From: Mytilus californianus
Taxonomy: Eukaryota > Mollusca > Bivalvia > Mytilida > Mytilidae
Reading direction: 5' to 3'
Assembly (NCBI RefSeq): GCF_021869535.1
Contig: NW_026262734.1
Coordinates: 93,749,285-93,813,284, forward strand
Length of the DNA: 64,000 bases
The notes under the pieces are model-generated. The model was not told where the DNA came from, did not search any database, and worked only from the letters and a program-made list of their open reading frames with translations. The translations under genes and the position numbers were made by a program. Each line of letters opens with the position of its first letter. Within the stretch, counting starts at the first letter, position 1. Below are positions 13,101 to 22,899 of this stretch, piece by piece.

Positions 13101-16100
13101 ATCAGACTCTGCACAAGACGGCAAATCGCTATATCTCATATAATAATCATATAAAATAGTTTATAAGATATCTTATAAAAACTAGATTATATAAGTTATC
13201 TTATGTATTATATGCGATATATTCAACTTAGAATAAACAGTAAAACGGCTTGCCATGCGCATGCTTTACCAAATATCCATTTTCAATTATTGACCAGAAG
13301 ATAAAGCCACAGATAAATTTTGTCGAAATTAAAACTCTTCAGTAAACAATATATAATTTGAAGCTTTAAAACTAACTATCAACAAAATATTTCATATTAC
13401 CTCGACGTACATATAACTGATATCTATACAATAAGAGCCGCCATTTTGTCGACAATAGTAGTCACTGTTATGGTGTGAAACGGGCCTAAAACAAAGAAAT
13501 GGATGTTAAAGTATTCAGAACCATAACATAAGAAACAAATGTCGAAATTTAGTTCAAGGATCGAAGCAGAATTGTAGAGGTTACAATAATGATCGATTTG
13601 GATTTCAAATATTCGGTTTTGAGTGTTGTTTCATTTTTTGTCTTCAGTAATATACAAGAACTATAGATGTTATCTTTTTGTTATTACTGATGCTATTGTT
13701 TTTTTAGAGCGTCAGACTTTGAAAAGTATATCATTTGTATGTGTACATTATATTGTAATTTTTAAAACGTATTACCATATTACTTCATCTCCAGATTTTG
13801 TATTTTTAAAGACAATATTGATATATTTAGCATGCATCCTTGGACTACTTTAGAAGTAGATCTATTTCAACCTAACTATATTAATTTGCTTTTGATCTAA
13901 ACTAAATAATATATATTCTATATCAGCACGTTCCAAAAGTTTTTTTTTTGTATTTTGTCCTAATGCTGTAAGGTAACACCAATGTCCAGGGCTAGGGAAG
14001 AGTCGAGTCCTCACAAATATGTTTAGCCCCGTTTCATTTTTTATGTACAATGAGCCTGTAGTCTAGTAGTCTTCGTTGGTTTCTGGCTTCAATTGTTGTT
14101 AACGTTCAACGTTATTACCCAAAATCAGGTCAATGGTTTTCTCCTTTAAATTTTTCCGCAATTCGTTATCCAGCGGCTTTTTATAGCTAAAGGTTGGGTG
14201 TTGCAAACAGATTGATTCTCAACTTTTATCATTGTGAAAGCATACAATATAATTTTAATTGAAAATGAAAATGTGTCTGAGCCTTTTTGTTTAAAGCATT
14301 CGGTATCACTGTCAAGGTTTCCTTTGATTGTTTTTTTTTATCAGTTCAAGTTTTCAGTTTTGTCTTGTGTACACGTGCATGTGTCTTTATTACTAATTCA
14401 TTATTAATTATACAACATTCTGTATGCTGTGTTTTTTCTGGGTTTTGCAATTTCCATTTCAATTCAAAACATTTTAATTTTTATCGTTACATATTACAAA
14501 ATATTTATTAAAAGTAGATATATACCGACGTTAATGTAAACGAGACCTCTCGCAGCTTATCAATATCAGAATCATACATACGTAAGTAAAAGTTAAACCT
14601 TTCGCAAATTATAAATTTCAGAATTATACTGACGTTAATGAAAGCGTGGCCTTTCGAAGTCGATCAATTTCATAGTCAGCCTGTGATTTCCAGTTTGGAT
14701 TCTTTGGTATTACAGTAAGTGATGCTTCATCCAGCATAAAATCCACTTCATGCTCGGGTATTTCAATAGACACGTTAAAATTGTTAGACTGAATACCTGC
14801 AACAGAGTAATGTTACAATTAGATATCACCCGTCCTCAATACTCTTCAACTTCGTACTTTACTTGGCCTTTTTAAAATTTTTTGATTCAAGCGTCAAATA
14901 CAAAATTTCAATCCTGGTATCTATGATGAGTTAAATTATACACATCTAAGACAACTTAGTCACAGTCACATTTCTGGAGTTTGTAAAATATCCGTCATTA
15001 CTGGCTAAAATTCATCGATACATATAAGAACCACAAAAACTAGTATATAAAAATGGCCAGACGAAAATATCGGGAGATCAATACATCGAACCATATGAAA
15101 ATCCGTTCACCTCTATTGAATTTTGAATTTAGAAGAGATATCAATGATATTTTACACGAAGTAAATTCAGAAAACCAAAGTTTTTTCCAGCGCATTCCCG
15201 AATAAAAAGAAGTTTGTTCCACCAATAACGTTGGAAGCTCTGAATAGCCAAACCAACAACAGTACACGTCGGAAACAATTAATTATTACAGTGCAATAAA
15301 TCAATAAAGTACGAACTACCATTTATTTAAGTATAATTCATAATAGTTTAGAAAAGGAAATATTAGTCTCGAGGTCATACAACACAGTACTATTTTGATT
15401 TCAAAGTGACATATTTAAGCTTTGAAAATAATCAATCGTGTTTTGAATATATGATAGGTTTCATAGAACACATGTCTTAGAAACCAATCAATTAAAGAAG
15501 TTTTCATTTGAATCATTGAAAGCGTTTGTATCATGATGTTTTAATTTGTATGGTATTCAATATTTACCATGTGGTATATATACATCTCCACCAAGCTCGG
15601 TCCATCCAAAGCCTATCTGTGCTTTTGGATAATCAACAAATCTCTGTTTAATATATGTTCCTGCAAAATGCTTTCATCATCATTTTGTTATTCAACATTC
15701 ACAATCGACATACACAACACTTTTATTAATATTTTTTGTTAGACGTCTGGACATTTGACATCAGATAGACTTTACTGATCTGTGACATCAGATATACTTT
15801 ACTGATCAGATATACTTTACTGATCAGATATACTTTACTGATACATGACATCAGATATACCTTACTGATCCGTGACATCAGATATACTTTACTGATCCGT
15901 GACATCAGATATACTTTACTGATCCGTGACATCAGATATACTTTACTGATCAGATATACTTTACTGATCAGATATACTTTACTGATACGTGACATCAGAT
16001 ATACCTTACTGATCCGTGACATCAAATATACTTTACTGATCCGTGACATCAGATATACTTTACTGATCAGATATACTTTACTGATCCGTGACTTCAGATA

Positions 16101-18026
16101 TACCTTACTGATCCGTGACATCAGATATACTTTACTGATCCGTGACATCAGATATACTTTACTGATCCGTGACATCAGATATACTTACCTGATCCATGAC
16201 ATCAGATATAATTCCCTGATCCGAGACAAATCGGGCATACTGTTATTGCATTTGTTATTGTTGATTAAGAATAATGTATATTATAATAAAGTGCAACATC
16301 CCAGCTAATCATGCTAGTTGAACGGTTATCTTTGTAGGGGATATTAGCTGATACCCTATGTGAACAGCAAAAAAGATTAAAATGGTAATTAATGTTAATT
16401 TCACGGCACTATTGTATAATCTGATTTTTATTCGGGCTTCGCATGGGATATGGCCTCATAGTTCTTGTCAGTGCCCAATATCCTCTCCACCTGATGGCTT
16501 ATAACATATATTTTATTTTTTATATAGATGTAATTTTTCTGGTAAAGGGGAGGTAATCACATTTGAACCATGTTAAATCGTCATAAAATGCTGATATTAT
16601 TGCCTTGTTCACACGTACATTTAATTCGAATTGAATTCGAATCGAATGCGAATCGAATTCGCTAATCGCGTTCACATACTCTTCTTTTTTTAATTCGAAT
16701 CGAATTCGAATTGGCTAATTCGCATTATCCAATTCGCATTAGAAATGCGTTTTCGTTAATATTTTGCTTTAATTCGAATAAAACTGTGGTGTGGACACTT
16801 TCTAAATTGTAATTCGAATTAAATTATAATTAATTATTTGATAATGCGAATTAAAAGTTAACGTCGTTCGGACAGTAAAGCGAATTTGACGCGCATTGCA
16901 ATTCGTATTAAAATTTACGTTCGGACGTAAAACGTTTCGAATGCGAATTAAACTAATTCGAATTAGTTAATGCGAATCGAATTCGAATTACGTGTGAACG
17001 CAGCATATGTTTGATAAAGTCTGGTATTAAATGTATAATCAAGATTAATTAAACTGATTATTCGATAACGTCGTTTACACCTATTGACCTCGGGTCAACC
17101 GGTGTAACTCATTTATTAAAAAAACACACAAAAAAACTCGTAATTGGTGTATACAGTTATATTACAATATCAGAAACATCTCACCGCCGCGGTCAGTGTA
17201 CTTCACATACACGTGGACATCTGTGTACATAGTTCCCCTTACTAGCTTCAACAGTTTGATGTAGCTCTTGAAGGCATAGTTCTCTCCCCCAGTGCTGCGG
17301 ATGCGTTGTGTCAAAGCTGAAAAACTTTGATCCCTGGAAATGAAATAAAAAGATTTGTACTGTTCAAAATCATTTTAAGATGCATTTCATATGAATTTGC
17401 AAAAAAGTGACAGCATTTAATCTTTCTTCTCATTACAGATTGATATGCATTACATGCGAATTTTGTTACGAACATCACATAAACAAACAGCAGTTTACAT
17501 AAATAAATGATGCTGCAAAGGTTACATATGATTTTAGAAAGCTAAAAAGCTACAATTACTACTAATATAATTAAAATTATCAAAGGTCAAATATTGAAAC
17601 AATGATGCGCTCTCTACAATTAAGGCGACAGTAGTTTATCTATGTTGAAATTTAGAATACCGAAGAGACAAATCAAGGTTACAAACAGAAACTCATATAA
17701 TTGAATGTACTCCAAAAAGAACGAGACCGGGAGCGTCAACAGGGATTTTTATTTGGTGTAGTTTCCGTTCTGACGGTAGGTTTAAAACGCGGACCTGACA
17801 CAAATAAAGAGAAAAAAAAACAGTCACGGTCTTACCTGTTTGTTACCATCACACTCCACTCCCCCCTATAATGATCCCTCAATCCATTGGGTTTACACCC
17901 CAAACATTCCCAAGGATCTATAGAATTAGGGTTTTCAAAGTCTCCATTATCTAAAAGATTTGTTGCTGAAAATACAGCATTATATAACGAAACAAAAACT
18001 AATAAGCCTGTTAACATGATGATCAT
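3971..18026 (-). CDS. CBM4/9 + GH10-like secreted protein, 11 exons, probable pseudoenzyme
   Basis: Joined exons on the minus strand: 18026-17836, 17333-17185, 15660-15568, 14796-14634, 13485-13401, 9744-9586, 7582-7527, 7271-7134, 6319-6148, 5341-5234, 4198-3971. All junctions are GT/AG and keep phase; the sum is 1542 nt, 513 aa. The start is the ATG at 18026, because it opens a hydrophobic signal peptide (MIIMLTGLLVFVSLYNAVFS) and no in-frame ATG lies between it and an upstream stop. Residues about 21-190 form a CBM_4_9-type module (LLDNGDFE at its start, FMLDEASL near its end). Residues about 195-513 follow the GH10 barrel (AFG at 236-238, NPDW, PNIT, RLFLNE, GIKAHF, WDKELNSQDAAL). GH10 enzymes normally cut beta-1,4-xylan. 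Here the acid/base Glu of WDVNNE aligns with Asp354 in NLDVYSD, and the nucleophile Glu of WITELD aligns with Ser455 in WISSLA. The VRGH histidine is Ser305 and the ENxxKW lysine is Gln272. The fold is confident; a sugar-binding or other non-catalytic role is inference. Confidence 0.85.
5234..5341 (-). CDS. GH10-like gene exon 10
   Basis: Thirty-six codons (AYADMAKRLKSIHTPYYGLG, then IKAHFNSSQIDMDALK). GIKAHF matches the GH10 GIQSHF strand: the histidine is kept and the glutamine is replaced by lysine. Donor AAAG|GTAAGT. Confidence 0.87.
6148..6319 (-). CDS. GH10-like gene exon 9: acid/base region
   Basis: Encodes FENLDVYSDVLQDEFLEIYT through PNIT and RLFLNE to NSSLHTT. NLDVYSD occupies the place of the GH10 NWDVNNE, putting Asp354 where the acid/base Glu belongs. 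The flanking motifs make this alignment unambiguous. Donor ACAACT|GTAAGT. Confidence 0.87.
6670..6800 (+). repeat. Repeat A copy in GH10-like intron
   Basis: CTTTGTACTTAATTTGGC, GAGTGTCACTGATAAGTCTT, GACGAAACGCGCGTCTGGCG and a diverged AATCCATGTATCTG end. Confidence 0.75.
7134..7271 (-). CDS. GH10-like gene exon 8: degraded VRGH strand, NPDW
   Basis: Encodes LKRWGSGLFSALSKSNPDW and on to INYMASMFNE. Counting back from NPDW, the conserved VRGH is RWGS and the following FW is FS, so the active-site histidine and tryptophan are gone. The donor is GAGAG|GTACGT. Confidence 0.85.
7527..7582 (-). CDS. GH10-like gene exon 7
   Basis: A 56-base exon encoding RQLDNETLFQASQRLQNN, equivalent to the helix before the GH10 VRGH strand. 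Acceptor TTTCACAG, donor AATAG|GTAAGT. Confidence 0.8.
7650..8110 (+). repeat. Bivalve dispersed repeat (GCCCCGCCTACGATAGTAG family)
   Basis: Begins ATGCCCCGCCTACGATAGTA and goes through CCGTCCGAAATTTTGTCTGT. It carries two related halves with AACCTGAAACTTAATACAC and AACTTGAAACTTAGAACG. It lies in the intron between exons 6 and 7 of the GH10-like gene. Confidence 0.65.
8215..8242. repeat. Perfect 28-bp palindrome
   Basis: AATGAGTTAACTAT is followed at once by its exact reverse complement. Function unknown. Confidence 0.9.
8590..9000. repeat. Dispersed mussel repeat fragment
   Basis: Contains GGCAACAGTAGTATACCGCT, TTCCTGACTTGGTACAGG and GGTGGGTTGAACCTGGTTTT. The last two phrases also occur in the retroelement tail at 25950-26010, so the families share a segment. 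Confidence 0.65.
9005..9125 (-). repeat. Repeat A copy, minus
   Basis: CCAGACGTGCGTCTCGTC and CAGTGACGCTCAGAT are the reverse complement of the repeat A core. Confidence 0.7.
9586..9744 (-). CDS. GH10-like gene exon 6: AFG motif and ENxxKW equivalent
   Basis: Encodes 53 residues from IKQTRSQYAFG to IKMESDQ. The AFG motif is classic GH10. The substrate-binding ENxxKW motif reads DNGIQW, so the lysine is lost. Acceptor TTTCAG, donor ATCAG|GTATA. Confidence 0.88.
11640..11880 (+). repeat. Repeat C copy
   Basis: AAAAGAGAGGCAAATGATAC, GACATTCAAACTCGAAAAAA, then AAACAACAGTACACAAAT and CTGAGCAACACGAACTC. It shares the same order of phrases with 39600-39870. Confidence 0.7.
11885..12160. repeat. 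Palindromic AGATATCT array, left block
   Basis: About a dozen overlapping copies of ATAAGATATCTTAT, itself a perfect palindrome, are linked by ATATTATATGAG spacers. The whole block can fold back on itself. Confidence 0.85.
12297..13130 (-). pseudogene. LINE reverse transcriptase fragment (CR1/L2-like), broken
   Basis: Minus-strand pieces of a non-LTR reverse transcriptase. The FADD catalytic motif (SDVFMFADDTTL) is near 13110-13080. A stretch reading FDKHIQTQVNKANQL ends near 12780. After a one-base frameshift comes the conserved ALARPHLEYASGVWNPYKRK region (12777-12424), and after an in-frame TGA the RKYYFTNRVVEVWNNL end (about 12410-12350). It lies in the GH10-like gene's fifth intron, in the same orientation as the gene, between two blocks of AGATATCT palindromes. 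The family placement is by motif memory. It is clearly non-functional. Confidence 0.85.
13131..13230. repeat. Palindromic AGATATCT array, right block
   Basis: Repeats the left block's wording, including ACTAGATTATATAAG, on the other side of the LINE fragment. Confidence 0.75.
13401..13485 (-). CDS. GH10-like gene exon 5: start of GH10 domain
   Basis: Encodes PVSHHNSDYYCRQNGGSYCI and then DISYMYVE. It has a TTTTAG acceptor and a GAG|GTAATA donor. The two cysteines sit where other GH10 proteins have a short first strand, so this segment is diverged. Its phase fits both neighbours, which supports it as a real exon. Confidence 0.75.
14528..14682 (-). repeat. Three tandem copies of the exon 4 end and its donor
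   Basis: Units start at 14528, 14579 and 14631 (51-52 bp). On the minus strand they read DYEIDRLRKATLSLTSV (true exon end), then a decayed middle copy, then SDIDKLREVSFTLTSV. Copy 1 overlaps exon 4; copies 2 and 3 lie in the intron behind a TAA. Confidence 0.75.
14634..14796 (-). CDS. GH10-like gene exon 4: end of CBM and linker
   Basis: Encodes the last CBM strand (FMLDEASLTVIP) and the RLRKATLSL linker that leads into a GH10 domain. The donor that keeps frame is TTAAC|GTCAGT. The last 50 bases or so of the exon, with the donor, recur as two decayed tandem copies in the intron behind it. Confidence 0.83.
14840..14945 (+). repeat. Repeat A fragment
   Basis: CTCTTCAACTTCGTACTTTA, TTGATTCAAGCGTCA and TCAATCCTGGTATCTATGAT. 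The GACGAAACGCG core is missing. Confidence 0.65.
15568..15660 (-). CDS. GH10-like gene exon 3: CBM
   Basis: A 93-base exon encoding TYIKQRFVDYPKAQIGFGWT and then ELGGDVYIPH. The acceptor is TTTTGCAG and the donor is CATG|GTAAAT. A 27-bp minisatellite lies in the intron just upstream in the gene. Confidence 0.85.
15765..16215. repeat. Minisatellite of 27-bp and 18-bp units
   Basis: The long unit is GATCCGTGACATCAGATATA plus CTTTACT. The short unit is GATCAGATATACTTTACT and lacks 9 bp. All lengths are multiples of nine, so the minus strand stays open for 149 codons (MSRISKVYL / ISKVYL repeats). That frame is a by-product of the period. It lies in intron 2 of the GH10-like gene. Confidence 0.9.
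16601..17005 (+). mobile_element. ATTCGAAT-rich TIR element (MITE), copy 1
   Basis: Ends are TGCCTTGTTCACACGTA and TACGTGTGAACGCAGCA (inverted), flanked by a direct TAT on both sides. The interior is mostly GAATTCGAATT-type words around a less repetitive centre (ACGTCGTTCGGACAGTAAAG). It is non-coding, in intron 1 of the GH10-like gene. Confidence 0.8.
17185..17333 (-). CDS. GH10-like gene exon 2: CBM
   Basis: Encodes DQSFSALTQRIRSTGGENY and the following beta strands of the carbohydrate-binding module. The acceptor is TTTCCAG and the donor is GGCG|GTGAG. Phases join exons 1 and 3 without a break. Confidence 0.85.
17625..17790 (+). repeat. Dispersed repeat fragment
   Basis: GGCGACAGTAGTTTATC, AGAGACAAATCAAGGTTACA and AACGAGACCGGGAGCGTC. 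A related piece is at 47905-47990. Confidence 0.5.
17836..18026 (-). CDS. GH10-like gene exon 1: signal peptide and start of CBM
   Basis: The exon encodes the signal peptide, then ATNLLDNGDFENPNSIDPWE, the typical N-terminal strand of a CBM_4_9 module. It ends at an AACAG|GTAAG donor. A TTG 45 bases upstream is in frame but is not needed as a start. Confidence 0.85.
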
Positions 18027-18189
18027 AATGTGCAGCTGTGATTTTCTGACGAGACGTCCTTGTCTTATCAAAACTTCGTGCTTGATCTGATAAACTTTGG
18101 TAACACGTTTGAATTAAGATCATTCACATATTGATATTTACTTCAGATATAAACCCCATTAGAGATGTATTCACAATGGTATCGTTCTA

Positions 18190-18540
18190 AATAAAACCGT
18201 TTTGACATAGTTGTTTGTTTTTATAGTGATTAATATTATAAAACAATGTTGACTGCTCTACCCAAATTTTTGACATTTTTACCTTTTATGTCTGTTTGTT
18301 TTGCTCACACATTGTGGTCAACATAACGGAATTCTATGCGACTGTCATACAACTGAAAGGTTGAGCTAGCTATAAAACCAGGTTTAATCCACCATTTTCT
18401 ACATAAGGAAATGCCTGTACCAAGCCAGGAATATGACAGTTGTTTTCCACTCGTTTGATGTGTTTGAGCTTTTGATTTTGCCATTTGATAAGGGAATTTC
18501 ATTTTTGAAATTTCCTTAGAGCTCGGTATTTTTGTTATTT
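18190..18540 (+). mobile_element. Solo 3' tail of the retroelement family
   Basis: Matches the tail at 55480-55725 base for base over long runs (CTCACACATTG, GGTTTAATCCACCATTTTCT, TTTGAGCTTTTGATTTTGCC). It extends further 5' into a block shared with 26100-26190. It sits just upstream of the GH10-like gene's start, in the opposite orientation. Confidence 0.75.
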
Positions 18541-20060
18541 AACATTTTTTCGGTGCGTATAAATGAATTTAAATGGCCAGCAATGTGTATATACCTGCTT
18601 GAAATCCCTGAATGTTTACTCAAATAAAATCAATTAAAAACTATTTAGACTTTAAAAATGTATCATCTTTTTTCATTTAAGCGTAGACATATTTTTTCCA
18701 TGAGTTTGTTCATATGGAAATCTATGAAAATGATTTATTTATTCCTGTAAACGGGTTTAAATATTTTTTTGATTCACCACAAAAGAGTCAGTAGAGATAA
18801 CTTACATGTAGAAATTTTAAAGACATAGCATGCGGTGCACTACTTTTATGCGCATTACCAATAAAATTCCGCGAAAAAATCATTATAATTGCGTGGTCAT
18901 TTTACAGGTAACACAAGTATGATCAAGTATTATAATATTTTATATCATACAAGTATTTTAATATGAAACAATAAAATACAAGTTGAATATACATCTTCCG
19001 TTAGTCTTTGTCCATTGATTTCAACGATTGGCCTACTAGTATTTTATTATACACATGGGGAAGCAAGCACTTTAGTGGCCAGTTCGTAGTCCGCATTCGA
19101 TCATCGAGAGAACTGATTTTGTCTGACCAGAGAAACAAATGTCAAATAGAAATCAGCATTTCTTTTACGAATGAAGAACAAATAAGAAACTAGCTAAATA
19201 TGCATATCAAATCATAAACGAGTTATAAAAAAGTAAAGTCGAAATGTAAAGTTGTTGTGTAATGCGCCCTGTGTTTGAGAATTTTGAAAACCGTGCCAAA
19301 TAACAGTTGCTTATTTGATAACTTAAAGGGCGTCTAATGACTCATGTGCGGTTGAAGGACATCTAATGACTCCTGTGCGGTGTATAATGCGAAAAATTAT
19401 CTTGAGCGTTATCTACGGATTTCTGCGATTACGACTGAATTTATAGTGGTAGCGTTACCATCAGCACATGTATATACTCGTGGAATGTATTCGTTCTCCA
19501 GTCTACAGCACGCTGTTGTTTTTCTCCTATGAATGGTTGCTTATTTTGTCATACAAGGCCTTTAAAAGCTTACTATAAAGTATTGGTGTTGCTAATTTTT
19601 GAAGGTCGTTCAGTGCCCTATAGTTGGTAACATCCTCGTCCTTTTGTCTCTGGTGGATAGTTGTCTCGCTAGCAATCATACCTTATTTCCTTATTTTAAT
19701 GTCATTTGCAAATATCTAAACTTTACCCAAAGACTATCGTGAATCTAAATGAGCACAATGGGTAGTCTGAAGACTATTTCAAGAGTAAATATATTCCCAT
19801 TATTTAAAGAAAAAGCTGAACAAAAGTTTCCTAGTTAACATAAATAAACACTTTAAGTATAAGCATTTCGAGAGATATCTAAAACACCAGATTAAAACTT
19901 GGCCATTGGTATTTTTGGCAAGGATAAGATTTTATTTAAATAAACAGATATCTAATAATAAAAAAAAATTGATGTTTATATTATGAAGAAGCAAATAAAT
20001 ATAAATCTTTGTATATTTTCGTTTTAGTTTGATAAATGTTATGTAGAGCAAAGACTTATC
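18541..20060. other. Upstream of the GH10-like gene; little recognised
   Basis: No exon recognised. GGGCGTCTAATGACTC is echoed by GGACATCTAATGACTCCTG (19330-19380). At 19600-19700 lies the terminal module TGGATAGTTGTCTC / AATCATACC seen at the ends of several repeats. Confidence 0.45.
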
Positions 20061-20064
20061 ATTA

Positions 20065-20165
20065 AAAAGGTAAGCAATTATAGGCAACCGTACAGCCTTC
20101 AACAAGGAGAAAAACCTATACCGTATAGTCGACTATAAAAGGCCCCAATATGAAAATATGTGAAA
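20065..20165 (+). repeat. Repeat B fragment (CGGCCTTCAACAATGAGC family)
   Basis: GCAATTATAGGCAACCGTAC, CCTTCAACAAGGAG, ACCGTATAGTCGACTATAAA, AGGCCCC. Confidence 0.75.
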
Positions 20166-21995
20166 CTAGAGGCTCTCAAGAGCCTGTGTCGCTCACTTGA
20201 TTCTATTTTGGTTTTGGGAATCATGTTCAAATAAATTAAAATCGTAACAGATACCCTAATAATGAGGCCAAATTTGGTTTAATATTGGCCCTGTAATTGA
20301 ATTAAAAAATCCTGGTGGCAATCTTGAACAGTAAATCAGCAACAAAGTAGCAACACTTCATCAGCACCTCATAAGAAACATTTATGCCATGTTTGGTTTC
20401 ATTCCATTCAGTGCACCTCTAGAAGAAGCATTTGTATGTATTTCCAATAGGGTCTTATGTTAAAGGAAGTCCCCCAGCTGGCGGCCACCATGGATAAAGG
20501 ATCAGCTTCAAAGTAATATCACTTGGTCAGCACTTCATAAGGAACATTCATGCCATGTTTGGTTTCATTCCATTCAGTGGTTCTCTAAAAGAAGACGTTC
20601 GTATGTATTTCCCATAGGGTCCTATGTTAAACTACGCCCCCCACTGGCGGCCATCTTGGATGATGGATCGGCTTCAAAGTAACAACACTTGGTCAGCACC
20701 TCATAAGGAACATTCATGCCATGTTTGGTTTCATTCCATTTAGTGGTTCTTTAAAAGAAGACATTTGTATGTATTTCCCATAGGCTCCTATGTTAAACTA
20801 AGTCCCCCACTGGCGGCCATCTTGGATGATGGATCGGCTTCAAAGTAACAACACTTGGTCAGCACCCCATAAGGAACATTCATGCCATGTTTGGTTTCAT
20901 TCCATTCAGTAGTTCTCTAAAAGAAGACATTTGTATGTATTTCCCATAGGGTCCAATGTTAAACTAAGTCCCCCGCTGGCGGCCATCTTTGATGATGGAT
21001 CGGCTTCAAAGTAACAACACTTGGTTAGCACCGCAAAAGGAACATTCATGCCATGTTTGGCTTCATTCCATTTAGTGGTTCTTTAAAAGAAGACATTTGT
21101 ATGTATTTCCCATAGGGTCCTATGTTAAACTAAGTCCACAGCTGGCGGCCATCTTGGATGATGAATCGGCTTCAAAGTAACAACACTTGGTCAGCACCTC
21201 ATAAGGAACATTTATGCCATGTTTGGTTTCATTCCATTCAGTGGTTCTCTAAAGGAAGACATTTGTATGTATTTCCCATAGGGTCCTATGTTAAACTAAG
21301 TCCCCCGCTGGCGACCATCTTGGATGATGGATCGGCTTCAAAGTAACAACACTTGGTCAGCACCGCAAAAGGAACATTCATGCCATGTTTGGTTTCATTC
21401 CATTTAGTGGTTCTTTAAAAGAAGGCATTTGTATGTATTTCCCATAGGGTCCAATGTTAAACTAAGTCCCCCGCTGGCGGCCATCTTGGATGATGGATCG
21501 GCTTCAAAGTAACAACACTTGGTCAACACCTCATAAGGAACATTAATGCTATGTTTGGTTTCATTCCATTCAGTTGTTCTTTAAAAGAAGACATTTGTAT
21601 GTATTTCCCATAGGCTCCTATGTTAAACTAAGCCCCCCGCTGGCGGCCATCTTGGATGATGGATCGGCTTCAAATCAAAACATTTGGTCAACACCTCATA
21701 AGGAACATTCATGCGATGTTTGGTTTCATTCCATTCAGTGGTTCTTTAAAAGAAGACATTTGTATGTATTTCCCGTAGGGTCCTATGTTAAACTAAGTCC
21801 CCCGCTGGCGGACATCTTGGGTGATGGATCGGCTTCAAAGTTACAACACTTGGTCAGCACCTCATAAGGAACATTCATGCCATGTTTGGTTTCATTCCAT
21901 TCAGTGATTCTCTAGAAGAAGTTCAAAATGTAAAAAGTTAACGACGACGACGGACGACGGACGCCAAGTGAAAAGAAAAGCTCACTTGGCCCTTC
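20165..21995 (+). mobile_element. Pearl/Helitron-like non-autonomous element with 166-bp tandem array
   Basis: The left end GAGGCTCTCAAGAGCCTGTG forms a short hairpin. About ten tandem units follow, with GATCGGCTTCAAAGTAA-type anchors at 20500, 20666, 20832, 20998, 21164, 21330, 21496, 21662 and 21827 (period 166). After a GACGACGGACG stretch, the right end CTCACTTGGCCC TTCG GGCCAGATGAG is a near-perfect hairpin. This plan (unique ends around 160-170-bp cores) is that of bivalve pearl elements, later linked to Helitrons. Open frames inside (21158-21346, 21574-21867) are repeats, not genes. Confidence 0.8.
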
Positions 21996-22029
21996 GGGCC
22001 AGATGAGCTAAAAAATCAATTGAGAAAAC

Positions 22030-22400
22030 TTACGGCCAGATTTATAATTATAACAAAACAATTAACAAAAAAATAAACATGACAGACATGACAGACATGA
22101 CAGACATGAACCAACGACAACCACTGAACTATAGGCTCCTGACTTGGGAAAAGCACACAAAGGATGTGGAAGGGTTAAACATGTTTTAAGGCACCAACCC
22201 ACCCGTAACCCGACACAGTGGTGTAACGGCACAACACAAGAACAAACTATGCAAATCAATAAACGAAAGACAAATATAAGAATAGCAAAATACGACAATC
22301 ACTCAATTACATGCTTCTGACTTGGAACAGGCACATATAGAATGTGGCGGGGTTAAACATGTTTGAAGGCGCCATCTCTCCCCCTTAACATGCAGTCTTT
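22030..22400 (+). repeat. Repeat B 3' half, two partial copies in tandem
   Basis: CAACCACTGAACTATAGGCT, CCTGACTTGGGAAAAGCAC, GTTAAACATGTTTTAAGGC, then again ATGCTTCTGACTTGGAACAG and GTTAAACATGTTTGAAGGC. Confidence 0.7.
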
Positions 22401-22667
22401 AAAAACGATATTTTAGAGTTCATTATTTTTTCCGAAATTCCTTTTAATGAACGTTCTTGGCTGACACTTCTGCAATATTTCGTTAGGACATATTTAAGTG
22501 CTTTCAAAACGGTAGGACCTTCTGGGATAGTTCATTCATGGTTGTATTAAGATACCTTTGTGACATTCGAAGTATCTTTTAATTTCATGACTTTAAGAAT
22601 TAATTGAACAGTGATTGACACTTACTATCACGATCTAGATAAATTACCTGTCTCCTGTATTAACTAT

Positions 22668-22897
22668 GAGGGTCTGAATGGGGGTCCTTCATTTCTGTAT
22701 TCTTTAATGTTTTAGGCCATTTTTCTTTATTCTTTATATGTTTAGCCTATTATTCTCTATACTTTATATTTTAGCAACCCATTATTCTCTATTCTTTATT
22801 TTTTTTGTCCTATTTTTCTTTATTCTATATTTTTTTGCCATTTATTCTGCACATTTTGCCCATTATTCTCTATTCTGTAAACCCCATCCAGAACCTC
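22668..22897. mobile_element. GAGGG-TIR element, copy 2
   Basis: Same 230-bp length and layout as copy 1: GAGGGTCTGAATGGGG ... CCCCATCCAGAACCTC. The flanks AACTAT and TACTAT match at 5 of 6 bases. Confidence 0.75.
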
Positions 22898-22899
22898 TA

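Noticed and set aside
15726-16175. 149-codon minus-strand frame of MSRISKVYL repeats
   Set aside because: It is explained by minisatellite units of 27 and 18 bp inside an intron.
21158-21867. Plus-strand frames with HLYVFPIGSYVKLSPPLA repeats
   Set aside because: They arise from the 166-bp array of the pearl-like element; the period is not a multiple of three, so frames differ between units.
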